From: Verrucomicrobiales bacterium | GTDB taxonomy: Bacteria; Verrucomicrobiota; Verrucomicrobiia; Verrucomicrobiales; DEV007 | Direction: 5' to 3' | Length of the DNA: 64,000 bases | Assembly (NCBI GenBank): GCA_016795385.1 | Contig: JAEUHI010000015.1 | Coordinates: 1 to 64,000 of the forward strand | In this document: positions 24,652-32,386 of the stretch, piece after piece | How positions within the stretch are numbered: position 1 is the stretch's first letter | Layout: each line of letters begins with the position of its first letter | The notes under the pieces: generated by a model | Told to the model about the DNA's origin: nothing | Databases searched by the model: none | Seen by the model: the letters and a program-made list of their open reading frames with translations, nothing else | Made by a program: the position numbers and the translations under genes

Positions 24652-27600
24652 TCACCCCCGCGTCACGCTCTCATGCAGGTTCAGCAGCACCCGAGCTACG
24701 TGGGTCCACGCAGCGAGTTCCGCCGGATCGAGTTTCTCCGGCAGCGGCGCCAAGCCCACCTTCAACAACTCGCCCGCCGCCGCGGGATCGGTCCGGTATT
24801 CGGCGAGATGTTGGGTGACGAGATCGCCGACGAGCTTCGCCTCCTCGGCATCGGGATCGCGCTGGAGGGCGGCCTGCCAGGCCCAGCGGAGACGGGTGGA
24901 GGCGTCACCCTGACATTCCGTCAAGATCCGGGCGGCAAAGGCGCGGGCGGCTTCGACGTAGGTGGGATCGTTGAGGAGGACGAGGGCCTGTTGGGGGATG
25001 TTGGAGCGGTTGCGCTCCGCGGTGCATTCCTCGCGGCTGGGCGCGTCGAAGGCGACCATGCTGGGATGGAGGAAGCTGCGCTGCCACCAGGTGTAGAGGC
25101 CGCGCCGGTATTGGGAATCGCCCGTGTCGTTCTGATAGGTGCGCGCGGGGAAGTTGAGGTTTTCCCAATAGCCTTCGGGTTGGTAGGGCTTCACGCTCGG
25201 CCCGCCGATCTTGTTCACGAGCAATCCGGAAACGGCAAGGGCGTGGTCGCGGATGAGCTCGGCCTCATGACGGAAGGGGCTCTGGCGCGCGCACTCACGG
25301 TTGTAGGGGTCGGCTGCGACGAGTTCAGGCGATGCGACCGAGGTCTGGCGGTAGGTCTCGCTCATCACGATCGTCCGCACCATGTGGCGGTAGTCCCAGC
25401 CGCGGTCCATGAACTCGCAGGCGAGCCAGTCGAGCAGGGCGGGATTCACGGGCGGTTCGCCCTGGGCTCCGAGGTCGTCGAGGACCTTGCTCAGTCCGGT
25501 GCCGAAGAAGTGTTTCCACATCCGGTTCATCACGGTACGCGCGGTGAGCGGATTCTCGCGCGAGACGAGCCATTGCCCGAGGTCGAGGCGGTTGGGGACG
25601 CGTTCGCCGAGATCGGGCGCGGGCAGGTAATGCGGCAGAGCGGCCTTCACGATCTCACCGCTCTCGTCCATCCAGTTGCCGCGCGGGAGGATGCGCACGA
25701 CGCGGTGGTTCGTGTCGCTGATGGAAACGATGCACTTCGGCGCGGTCGCCTCGAAGTCGGCCTTCGCCTTCTCGGCGGTGGCGAGTTCGGCGCGGAGCGA
25801 TTCGAGTTCGGGTGCGATCTGGCGGTAGGCCTCGGCGAGTTTGGCGGTTTGGTCGGGCTTGCGCTGCGCCGCGTCGGTTTTCAGGATCGCGGTGATCTCG
25901 GGCGAGGGCAGGGCGGCCCCGGGAGCGCTCGCCGGATCGGCCGCGGTGGTGTGGGCAAGACGCAGGTTCGCGATCTCGTGGTTCTCACCCCAGGCGAAGG
26001 CCAGGGTGAAGGTGACTTCCTCCGCGGTGCCGTCGAAGGGTTCGGCGAGGGCGAGGTGCAGCGCCTGATCGGCCCCGGTGCCGCCGAGGACCGCCCATCC
26101 GTTGTCCTTGCCCTCCGCTTTTCCGTCGATCGCGCCGGACGCGGGGAAACCATTCTGTTCAAAGGTCGCGGCCGCCTTGGCGAGGGAAAGCTTGCGGTCC
26201 TTCCCGGCGGTGACGGTGATCTCGGTGAGGACGAAGTTGCCGTTCGAGGCGAGGCCGACGCCGGGTGACTTGTCCTTCACCGCGGTGAGGCGGAATCCGG
26301 TGATGCCCTTCACGGGGATCTTCGTGGTGAGGGTGTAGGTCTCGGTGCCGTCGTTCTGATTCCGCGCGTTGCGCTTGGGGTCGATCGTGCCGCGGACGAG
26401 GCCGTCCTTCTCGGCCTTCAACAGGATGTTCTTTTTCCCGGTCGACGCCTTCATGGAAGTCACCGTCTGCCACGAGGCTTCCTTCGAGATCGCCTCGAGG
26501 GCCGACTTTTCCCAGACGGCCTGTCCCGCGGCGAGTTCGGGACGCGGTTTCGTGAAATCGGTCTTCAGCGATGCGACCTTCGTGGTGAGTTCGTCGAGGG
26601 TCTTGCGACCGGCCTCGTCGAGGACCATCATGCCGTCCTCGCGGCGTCCGAGGATGGGCTCCTTGATGTCGGCGAAGAAGGCGCCGAGAGCGTAGAAGTC
26701 ACGCATCGTGAAGGGATCGAACTTGTGGTCGTGGCATTGCGCGCAGCCCGTGGTCTGGCCCATCCAGGCGGCCCCGACGGCGCGGACGCGGTCGGTCAGC
26801 ATGCGCTGCTCGTAGTCCTTGGCCTGGGCTCCACCCTCTTCGGTGCTCAACAAAAGACGGTTGAAGGCCGATCCCACGCGCGTCTCCTGGGTCGCATCGG
26901 GAAGGAGGTCGCCGGCGAGCTGCTCGATCGTGAAACGGTCGAAGGGTTTGTTGGCATTGAAGGAGGCGATGACCCAGTCGCGGTAGGGCCAGACATTGCG
27001 CGGGTTGTCGCTGTGGTATCCGATCGTGTCGGCGAAACGGACCACGTCGAGCCAGCCGATCGCCATGCGTTCGCCGTAGTGTGGGTTGGTCAGGAGCTTC
27101 TCGACCAGCTTCGCGTAGGCGTCGGGCGAGGTATCCGCGACGAAGGCGGCGACATCCTCCGGCTGCGGGGGCAGTCCGATGAGGTCGGCGTAGAGACGGC
27201 GGATGAGGGTGCGTTTGTCGGCCTCCGGCGAGGGCTTCAGCCCGATCGAAGAAAGACGCTGCCGCACGAGGTGATCGACCCCGTTGACGCCCGCGGGCAC
27301 CTCCGCCTTGACCGGTTTTTCATAGGACCAGTGCTGCTGGTATTCGGCCCCCTGCTCGATCCATTTCGCGAGGAGGTCCTTCTGGCGCTGGGTCAGCTTC
27401 TTGTGCGAGTCCGGCGGCGGCATCAGTTCGTCTTCGTCCTCGCTGAGGATGCGGAAGACGAGTTCGCTTTCCTTCGGTTTCCCGGGAACGAAGGCCTCCT
27501 TCGCGAGGGCCTCGTCGCGGAGGTCGAGTCGCAGCTTTCCCTCGCGATGGTTCGGGTCGTTGCCGTGACAGTAGAAGCAGTTGTCCGAGAGGATTGGACG

Positions 27601-27711
27601 GATGTCGCGGTTGAATTCGACGCGATCCGGCAAGGGCGGCTCGGCGGCCCCGAGGGAAAGGCCGGAAAGGGAGAGCAAGACGAAGGCGCGGGCGAGGGAA
27701 ACCGAATGCAT
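24652..27711 (-). CDS. Planctomycete-type cytochrome c / DUF1549 / DUF1553 protein
   Basis: This 1019-aa exported protein has signal peptide MHSVSLARAFVLLSLSGLSLGAA. The PSCyt1 domain has CFYCHG (about residues 43-48) after NRDIRPILSDN. DUF1549 follows (RRLYADLIGLPPQPEDVAAFV), then an inserted jelly-roll-like region in the middle. DUF1553 comes last (NRLDLGQWLVSRENPLTARTVMNRMWKHFFG; GLYTWWQRSFLHPSMVAFDAPSREECTAERNRSNIPQQAL). The family usually pairs with a DUF1501 gene, but none is adjacent here. It is presumed to be a c-type-cytochrome-linked periplasmic protein for polysaccharide metabolism; no member's chemistry is firmly known to me. Confidence 0.92.
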   Translation of the reverse strand: MHSVSLARAFVLLSLSGLSLGAAEPPLPDRVEFNRDIRPILSDNCFYCHGNDPNHREGKLRLDLRDEALAKEAFVPGKPKESELVFRILSEDEDELMPPPDSHKKLTQRQKDLLAKWIEQGAEYQQHWSYEKPVKAEVPAGVNGVDHLVRQRLSSIGLKPSPEADKRTLIRRLYADLIGLPPQPEDVAAFVADTSPDAYAKLVEKLLTNPHYGERMAIGWLDVVRFADTIGYHSDNPRNVWPYRDWVIASFNANKPFDRFTIEQLAGDLLPDATQETRVGSAFNRLLLSTEEGGAQAKDYEQRMLTDRVRAVGAAWMGQTTGCAQCHDHKFDPFTMRDFYALGAFFADIKEPILGRREDGMMVLDEAGRKTLDELTTKVASLKTDFTKPRPELAAGQAVWEKSALEAISKEASWQTVTSMKASTGKKNILLKAEKDGLVRGTIDPKRNARNQNDGTETYTLTTKIPVKGITGFRLTAVKDKSPGVGLASNGNFVLTEITVTAGKDRKLSLAKAAATFEQNGFPASGAIDGKAEGKDNGWAVLGGTGADQALHLALAEPFDGTAEEVTFTLAFAWGENHEIANLRLAHTTAADPASAPGAALPSPEITAILKTDAAQRKPDQTAKLAEAYRQIAPELESLRAELATAEKAKADFEATAPKCIVSISDTNHRVVRILPRGNWMDESGEIVKAALPHYLPAPDLGERVPNRLDLGQWLVSRENPLTARTVMNRMWKHFFGTGLSKVLDDLGAQGEPPVNPALLDWLACEFMDRGWDYRHMVRTIVMSETYRQTSVASPELVAADPYNRECARQSPFRHEAELIRDHALAVSGLLVNKIGGPSVKPYQPEGYWENLNFPARTYQNDTGDSQYRRGLYTWWQRSFLHPSMVAFDAPSREECTAERNRSNIPQQALVLLNDPTYVEAARAFAARILTECQGDASTRLRWAWQAALQRDPDAEEAKLVGDLVTQHLAEYRTDPAAAGELLKVGLAPLPEKLDPAELAAWTHVARVLLNLHESVTRG

Positions 27712-27828
27712 GGGACTTTCCCTATTGAGCCCGAAACGGCGTCTGGTGGCAATGGCTTGTATAGGGGAATGGGATGCGGCCGAGGTTCGGCTCCTTCGCG
27801 GCCCAAGGCACCAAGCGGCTCTTTGCTG

Positions 27829-27857
27829 TTGACGAACTGTAGCCCGCAGGATACACT
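27829..27857 (+). promoter_or_regulatory. Promoter of the toxin-antitoxin operon
   Basis: A -35 TTGACG (27829-27834) is separated by exactly 17 bp from a -10 TACACT (27852-27857). Transcription should begin near 27863-27865, that is, on the GTG start codon of the toxin gene, so the mRNA would be leaderless or nearly so. Confidence 0.6.
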
Positions 27858-27862
27858 TTTGA

Positions 27863-28159
27863 GTGATTGAGATCCGAAAAACCGAGATCTTCGCAAAATG
27901 GCTCGATGAACTCTCCGATTTGCGGGGACGCGCCCGGATCCTTGCGAGAATCGAGCGGCTTCGGGGCGGAAACTTTGGAGATTGGAAGTCTCTGGGTGAC
28001 GGGGTCGGGGAATTGCGGGTCGACGCCGGGCCCGGGTATCGGGTCTATTTCACGCGGGTCGGTTCCGAGATCGTCGTCCTTTTGGCCGGTGGCGACAAAT
28101 CGTCACAGGCCCGCGACATTCGCAAAGCAAAGGAGTTGGCAGAGAACCTGGAATTTTGA
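27863..28159 (+). CDS. RelE/HigB-type toxin (Gp49-like)
   Basis: This 98-aa protein is of the HigB/phage Gp49-like family. It opens IEIRKTEIFAKWLDELSD with RGRARILARIERL, has the core GDWKSLGDGVGELRVDAGPGYRVYFTR, and ends in VVLLAGGDKSSQARDIRKAKELA. Relatives are ribosome-dependent mRNA interferases. The start is a GTG, the only start that gives the normal family length, and it lies 6 nt after a predicted -10 box. It precedes its antitoxin (stop 28159, next ATG 28162), the reverse-order HigBA layout. Confidence 0.85.
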   Translation: MIEIRKTEIFAKWLDELSDLRGRARILARIERLRGGNFGDWKSLGDGVGELRVDAGPGYRVYFTRVGSEIVVLLAGGDKSSQARDIRKAKELAENLEF

Positions 28160-28161
28160 AG

Positions 28162-28458
28162 ATGAAAAAAACAACGACCACCCGATTCGACGTCGTCGAA
28201 CACCTCCGCACACCGGAGGAGATGGCCGCCTACCTTGAAGCCTGTTTCGAGGAGGCCGGGGATGACGCGGCATTCATCGCCAAAGCGCTCGGCGACATCG
28301 CCCGCGCCAAGGGGATGACGCAGATCGCCCGCGACACCGGACTCTCCCGCGAAAGTCTCTACAAGGCGCTATCGGGAGAACGGACGCCAGGCTTCGACAC
28401 GATTCTCAAGGTGATCCAAGCGCTGGGTTTGAAACTCCACGCCGAAGCGGCAAAGTAG
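28162..28458 (+). CDS. HTH antitoxin of the HigA/addiction-module-antidote type
   Basis: This 98-aa protein has an N-terminal TTTTRFDVVEHLRTPEEMAAYLEACFEEAGDDAAFIAKALGDIARAKGM. An Xre-like helix-turn-helix follows (TQIARDTGLSRESLYKALSGERTPGFDTILKVIQALG). This is the pattern of the 'probable addiction module antidote' family paired with Gp49-like toxins. It neutralises the toxin and likely represses the promoter at 27829. ATG 28162 is 2 nt after the toxin stop. A TTG at 28156 is in frame but overlaps the toxin. Confidence 0.85.
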   Translation: MKKTTTTRFDVVEHLRTPEEMAAYLEACFEEAGDDAAFIAKALGDIARAKGMTQIARDTGLSRESLYKALSGERTPGFDTILKVIQALGLKLHAEAAK

Positions 28459-28460
28459 AA

Positions 28461-29000
28461 ATGAAGGCATCACTCTTGATCGTTGTCACCTCCATGCTTG
28501 TATCGTGCTCTTCCGAGGACCCGGGGAAATTGGATCGCATCCTTGCTCAAGGGGATCCGGATGAAGTTTGGTCTGACATTCAAGACCTTATTCTTCGCCA
28601 CAAGGAGGAAGAAGACTGGAGCAGGGTTGAGGAGAACATCATCGTCCTTGGCTCAATGGATCGGTGGATTCTGAACGGCGGGTTCAAAGGGTACCTCCGC
28701 ATGCCCGCGAGTAGCACTTGCGGGGAAGCGATTCGCGCTCTAGGGGATATCGGGCAACCGGATTTTCAAACGGTTCTCAAGCGGGCCATCTCCGCATTTC
28801 CTGGATCCATAGAGCTTGAGGATGTCGATGGTCGTCAGGCGTTTGAACTGGATGACGAAGCGATGGCGATTCTTGAAGAGGCCGATGGGTATTACTTCGC
28901 GAATTACGAAACCGGGATTTACGAAGCGATCGCTGACTATATCCGTAAGAACAGAGACGCGTTGTCGTGGCTGGACGACCCCAAATACCAGGAGCCGTGA
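28461..29000 (+). CDS. DUF4375-like lipoprotein in the toxin-antitoxin operon
   Basis: This 179-aa protein has a lipoprotein signal MKASLLIVVTSMLVSC. The middle reads STCGEAIRALGDIGQPDFQTVLKRAISAFPGSI, which resembles the alpha-helical DMP19-like/DUF4375 domain; assignment is moderate. The end contains YFANYETGIYEAIADYIRKNRD. It starts 2 nt after the antitoxin stop, tight enough to be a third gene of the operon. A lipoprotein following a toxin-antitoxin pair is unusual, and its link to them is not known. The convergent sulfatase ends 18 bp further on. Confidence 0.6.
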   Translation: MKASLLIVVTSMLVSCSSEDPGKLDRILAQGDPDEVWSDIQDLILRHKEEEDWSRVEENIIVLGSMDRWILNGGFKGYLRMPASSTCGEAIRALGDIGQPDFQTVLKRAISAFPGSIELEDVDGRQAFELDDEAMAILEEADGYYFANYETGIYEAIADYIRKNRDALSWLDDPKYQEP

Positions 29001-29018
29001 AGGGCCACCCGCGAGACA

Positions 29019-30488
29019 TCACTGGTTTTTCCCTTTTCCCTTCCCCTTCCCACCCTTTTTCCCGCCCTTCTGTCCACCCTCCATCAGATCGGGCAGGGGC
29101 AGGTAATCCCAGTCGAGGATCATCTTTTCGGCGAGGGCTTCGCGCAATTCCTTCTCCACGTTCGCGAACTCCTTCTTGCCACTGAGATTGTTCAACTCGG
29201 ATGGGTCAGACTCTAGATCATACAACTCGTAAACGGGCCGGGGCGTCGTGAAATAGGTCGCGCTGACTCCGGGAGCGAGCTTGCCTGCGGCGTTGGCTTC
29301 CTGCATCTCCTTCCACGCGATGCCTCCGGCAATGTCGACGGGCGAGTAGGGGATCCAGGGGGTGCAGTTGTAGATCAGCTTGTAACGATCGCTGCGCACG
29401 GCGCGCGCCAGGTCGTAGCCGGAGCTGCTCATGGTCGCCGTCACGGGAGCGGAACCGTGGGGGCCGCGCTCGACGAAGAGATGTTTCCGCGGAGTGAAGG
29501 CCTCGCCCTTGAGCAGGGGAACGATGCTGATCCCGCTCATCTTCGACCCGGCCTCGAGTCCCACGGCCTCCAACAGGGTGGGAGCAAAATCCTCGCCGCT
29601 GACGAGCACGTGCGATTCACTGCCGGGCTTCACGACACCTGGCCAACGGATCACGAAGGGCACATTCGATCCGGGATCGTAGAGCGAACCCTTGCCATGG
29701 GGCAGCGCACCGCCATTGTCACCGGCGAAGACGACGAGGGTGTTGTCCTTCAGGCCGCGTTTTTCGAGTTCGGCCAGGACCGCGCCGACGGTGAGGTCGA
29801 CGCGGTTGATCTCGGCGAAGTAGTCGGCGAGCTGCTCGCGCATCCCGGGCAGGTCGGGCCAGTGGGCGGGAAGCTCTAGGCTCGCGGGATCGGGTCGGAA
29901 TTCGGCGGGGGCGTTCCACGCGTGGTGGGGATCGCTGAAATTCGCCCAGAGAAAGAAGGGTTTGTCCTGTGGACGCTCGTCGAGAAACTTCGCGACCTGT
30001 CCCGCGACCTCGGGATCGGAGCAGGTGTTCAGGAAATCGACGCGGTCGGCAAACGTCTTCAGATCGTGCTCGTCGAAGACGCGCGCGGCGGCGGCGCCGA
30101 CCTTGGCCGAGCCATCGAGGTGGAAGCTGCGGCCGCAGATGCCGGTGTGGTAGCCGCCCTTGTCGCGGAGCAGTTCGGGCAGGGTGATCTCGTCCTTCGG
30201 CAGGGGCGCGGAGAAGCGGGTCATCCGCGCGGCGACGGCGGAGCGGCCCGTCATGTAGCAGGCGCGGGAGGGAACGCACTGAGGGGCGCCGGTGAAGAAG
30301 CGGTGGAACTTCATCCCCTCGGCCGCGAGCTGGTCGAGCACCGGTGTCTTCACGTTCGGATCGCCGTAGGTGCTCAGGTAGGGATAGCTGTGGTCGTCGC
30401 TGAGGAGGAAGAGGAGGTTCGGACGCGACGGAGCGGCGAGGAGGAGGCCGGATCCGATCAACACGAGGAGGGAAAGAAGGAACTTCAT
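29019..30488 (-). CDS. Secreted formylglycine-dependent sulfatase
   Basis: This 489-aa protein has signal peptide MKFLLSLLVLIGSGLLLAA and the alkaline-phosphatase-fold sulfatase domain. LLFLLSDDHS carries the metal Asp pair and QCVPSRACYMTGRS (about residue 69) the FGly Cys-x-Pro-Ser-Arg motif. Later come FFLWANFSDPHHAW and VVFAGDNGG. It hydrolyses sulfate esters, probably of a polysaccharide. The last 16 residues are a Lys/Gly tail (GGKKGGKGKGKGKNQ), an odd basic low-complexity end also seen inside the DUF1553 protein at 55835. ATG 30488 overlaps the upstream gene's stop codon by 4 bp, so translation is coupled. Confidence 0.9.
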   Translation of the reverse strand: MKFLLSLLVLIGSGLLLAAPSRPNLLFLLSDDHSYPYLSTYGDPNVKTPVLDQLAAEGMKFHRFFTGAPQCVPSRACYMTGRSAVAARMTRFSAPLPKDEITLPELLRDKGGYHTGICGRSFHLDGSAKVGAAAARVFDEHDLKTFADRVDFLNTCSDPEVAGQVAKFLDERPQDKPFFLWANFSDPHHAWNAPAEFRPDPASLELPAHWPDLPGMREQLADYFAEINRVDLTVGAVLAELEKRGLKDNTLVVFAGDNGGALPHGKGSLYDPGSNVPFVIRWPGVVKPGSESHVLVSGEDFAPTLLEAVGLEAGSKMSGISIVPLLKGEAFTPRKHLFVERGPHGSAPVTATMSSSGYDLARAVRSDRYKLIYNCTPWIPYSPVDIAGGIAWKEMQEANAAGKLAPGVSATYFTTPRPVYELYDLESDPSELNNLSGKKEFANVEKELREALAEKMILDWDYLPLPDLMEGGQKGGKKGGKGKGKGKNQ

Positions 30489-31534
30489 GGCTGGGGCGGG
30501 GATGAGGCGGGCGTGCGGGCTTGAACCCCGGTTCCTGTGCGGAGTTCCCGGTAGATTCCGGCGATTTCCCGCAAGGGAACGGCGTAGAAACCGGCGTAGT
30601 CCTCGCCCCGCTTGAGGCACTCGTAAAAGCTGCCTTCCTTTCCGTCGTGCGGCGCGCTCCGGGAGTTCTCCTGGAGGATGTACAGATCGCTGCTGAATCC
30701 CCCGAAGACCCGGGGCTCGGCAAGCTCTCGGATCAGGTTGCGTGCGGCGAGATTCCGCCCGGCGGGCAGCGGGTCATTTTTCTCGGCATCGTCGTAACCG
30801 GGGAATCCGCCGCGCTCGGTCGCGGAGTAGTCCCAAGCCACGGTGACGAGGTCCCACGCGATGGGAGCATTTCCGCCGTTCCGTTCCGCGACCCAGTTCC
30901 GCAGGGTTCCCGCCCCGAAGCCGGGCTGAAGCCAGTCGCGTTCGTTGTCGGCGCCGTGGCAGAAGGCGCTCCAGGTGTCCTGAACCGCGGAGCGGAAGGG
31001 CGCCGCGATCGGCTCGCCCGGCTGCAGGCCGAGGCGGATGAGACCGCCCGGATAATGTTTTGTCAGGATCCCGGTGAAGGTCGTGTGATCCCGCTTCGGC
31101 GCGATGTCGTAGAGGGCGATCGAGTCCGAAGGAACGACTTCCCGGAGCCGTGCGAGGAAGGAGTCGAGTTCGTCCGGATCGAAGACCGCCGTCTGCGGCT
31201 CGTCGTACATCCGCGTGACGAGCGCGGGGATCAACCCGACGGATGGCGGGACCGCGGCGCGCCAGTCGCGGAAGACGCGCAGGGCTTCCTCATCCGGGAT
31301 CTCCCGGTGGAAGATGAGATAGAGACGGTTCGCTCCGCCGTGTCCGGTGAGCCACTCCGCGGCGTGTTCGATCTCCCGGGTGGTGGGCGCCGTGGTCGCG
31401 GGGAAGTCCGGACCGAAGTAGTTTTTCTGGGTGAAGAGGCCGAGCGAGGCATGCAGCCAGTAGGAACGCTCGACCGTCCGCTCCGCCGCGGGAAGCGTGG
31501 CCGCGAAGAGGAGCGGGATCAGGATTCGGAACAT
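30485..31534 (-). CDS. Exported protein of unknown function, coupled to the sulfatase
   Basis: This 349-aa protein starts at ATG 31534 with a short signal peptide (MFRILIPLLFAATLPAAE). The rest is globular and soluble-looking, with blocks such as WLTGHGGANRLYLIFHREIPDEEA, SIALYDIAPKRDHTTFTGIL and WDYSATERGGFPGYDDAEK. I do not recognise the family. Its stop overlaps the sulfatase ATG (30485-30488), so the two are translated together, and a function in the same degradation process is plausible. An in-frame ATG at 31570 adds 12 residues before the signal peptide and is less likely. Confidence 0.65.
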   Translation of the reverse strand: MFRILIPLLFAATLPAAERTVERSYWLHASLGLFTQKNYFGPDFPATTAPTTREIEHAAEWLTGHGGANRLYLIFHREIPDEEALRVFRDWRAAVPPSVGLIPALVTRMYDEPQTAVFDPDELDSFLARLREVVPSDSIALYDIAPKRDHTTFTGILTKHYPGGLIRLGLQPGEPIAAPFRSAVQDTWSAFCHGADNERDWLQPGFGAGTLRNWVAERNGGNAPIAWDLVTVAWDYSATERGGFPGYDDAEKNDPLPAGRNLAARNLIRELAEPRVFGGFSSDLYILQENSRSAPHDGKEGSFYECLKRGEDYAGFYAVPLREIAGIYRELRTGTGVQARTPASSPPQP

Positions 31535-31658
31535 GGTCCGGCGCGAAGTCGGCATGGACCCAGTAAACAAAAGTCACCGGATCGCGGCAATCCGAAAGGA
31601 AATGAATGAAGAAGCGGGCCGGATCGTCGAGTGGTTATCCAACCATCGCCCGAACCGA

Positions 31659-32378
31659 ATGAATCGACTTCACCTTCTCCGCCTCCTTCCCGCCCTCTTT
31701 GCCGCGGGACTCGCCTCCGCCCAGACCGAATCCGAACCTCTCGTCGATCGGGAACTGCTCAACTACCTCAAGATCGTCGAGGACGCCGATGGCTACACGA
31801 ACCTGCGCGCTGGCGCGAGCCTCAAGGCCAAGGTCACCGGCAAGGTCCTTTCGGGCGGACCCGTCTTCGTGAACCCGGAACCGGTGAATGGATTCCATTC
31901 CGCTTCTCTGGACAAAGAGGACGGATTTTCCGACCGCTACATCCACGGGAGCCGCCTCAAGCCGGTGAGTGATTGGAAAGCCTTCGGCCCCGAAGGTTCC
32001 ACCGGAGTCCTGAAGCACGGAGGCTTCGAGGCCGTCGTCCAGGATCCCGCCTTCGTCGCCTCCGAGCACCGCATCACAAAGGACACCGATGGCATGATCC
32101 TCGTGAACGGAAAGTCCCCCTGGGGACAGGACGGCGGCGAGCCAAGCCGACTTCTGAAGCTCGCGGTTTCCATCGATGGAAAAGCCGTCGCTCTGCCCGC
32201 CGAGGCCACCGACAATCTCTACGAGCCGAATTTCGAAACGCTCGTGCTCCTCACCCCCGGCGATCCCGCGGAACACGCCTTCCTCATGATGGCGAACGGT
32301 GATGGAGCGGGAGGCTACTACGTGGTCTGGGCCTTCGAAAACGGCGCCTTCCGCGGCCGGGCCGTGATCATGCCGTGA
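31659..32378 (+). CDS. Exported protein with an SH3-like domain
   Basis: This 239-aa protein has signal peptide MNRLHLLRLLPALFAAGLASAQ. A bacterial SH3-like segment follows (DADGYTNLRAGASLKAKVTGKVLSGGPVFV, near residue 45), which usually binds peptidoglycan or proteins. The remaining 150 residues (ASEHRITKDTDGMILVNGKSPWG...) are of unknown fold. ATG 31659 is the start closest to the hydrophobic core. The gene is divergent from the sulfatase operon and convergent with the giant secreted protein. Confidence 0.65.
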   Translation: MNRLHLLRLLPALFAAGLASAQTESEPLVDRELLNYLKIVEDADGYTNLRAGASLKAKVTGKVLSGGPVFVNPEPVNGFHSASLDKEDGFSDRYIHGSRLKPVSDWKAFGPEGSTGVLKHGGFEAVVQDPAFVASEHRITKDTDGMILVNGKSPWGQDGGEPSRLLKLAVSIDGKAVALPAEATDNLYEPNFETLVLLTPGDPAEHAFLMMANGDGAGGYYVVWAFENGAFRGRAVIMP

Positions 32379-32386
32379 GGCGGAAT

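Noticed and set aside
24643..26268. 541-aa ORF opposite the DUF1553 gene
   Set aside because: Antisense shadow of a strongly supported family member.
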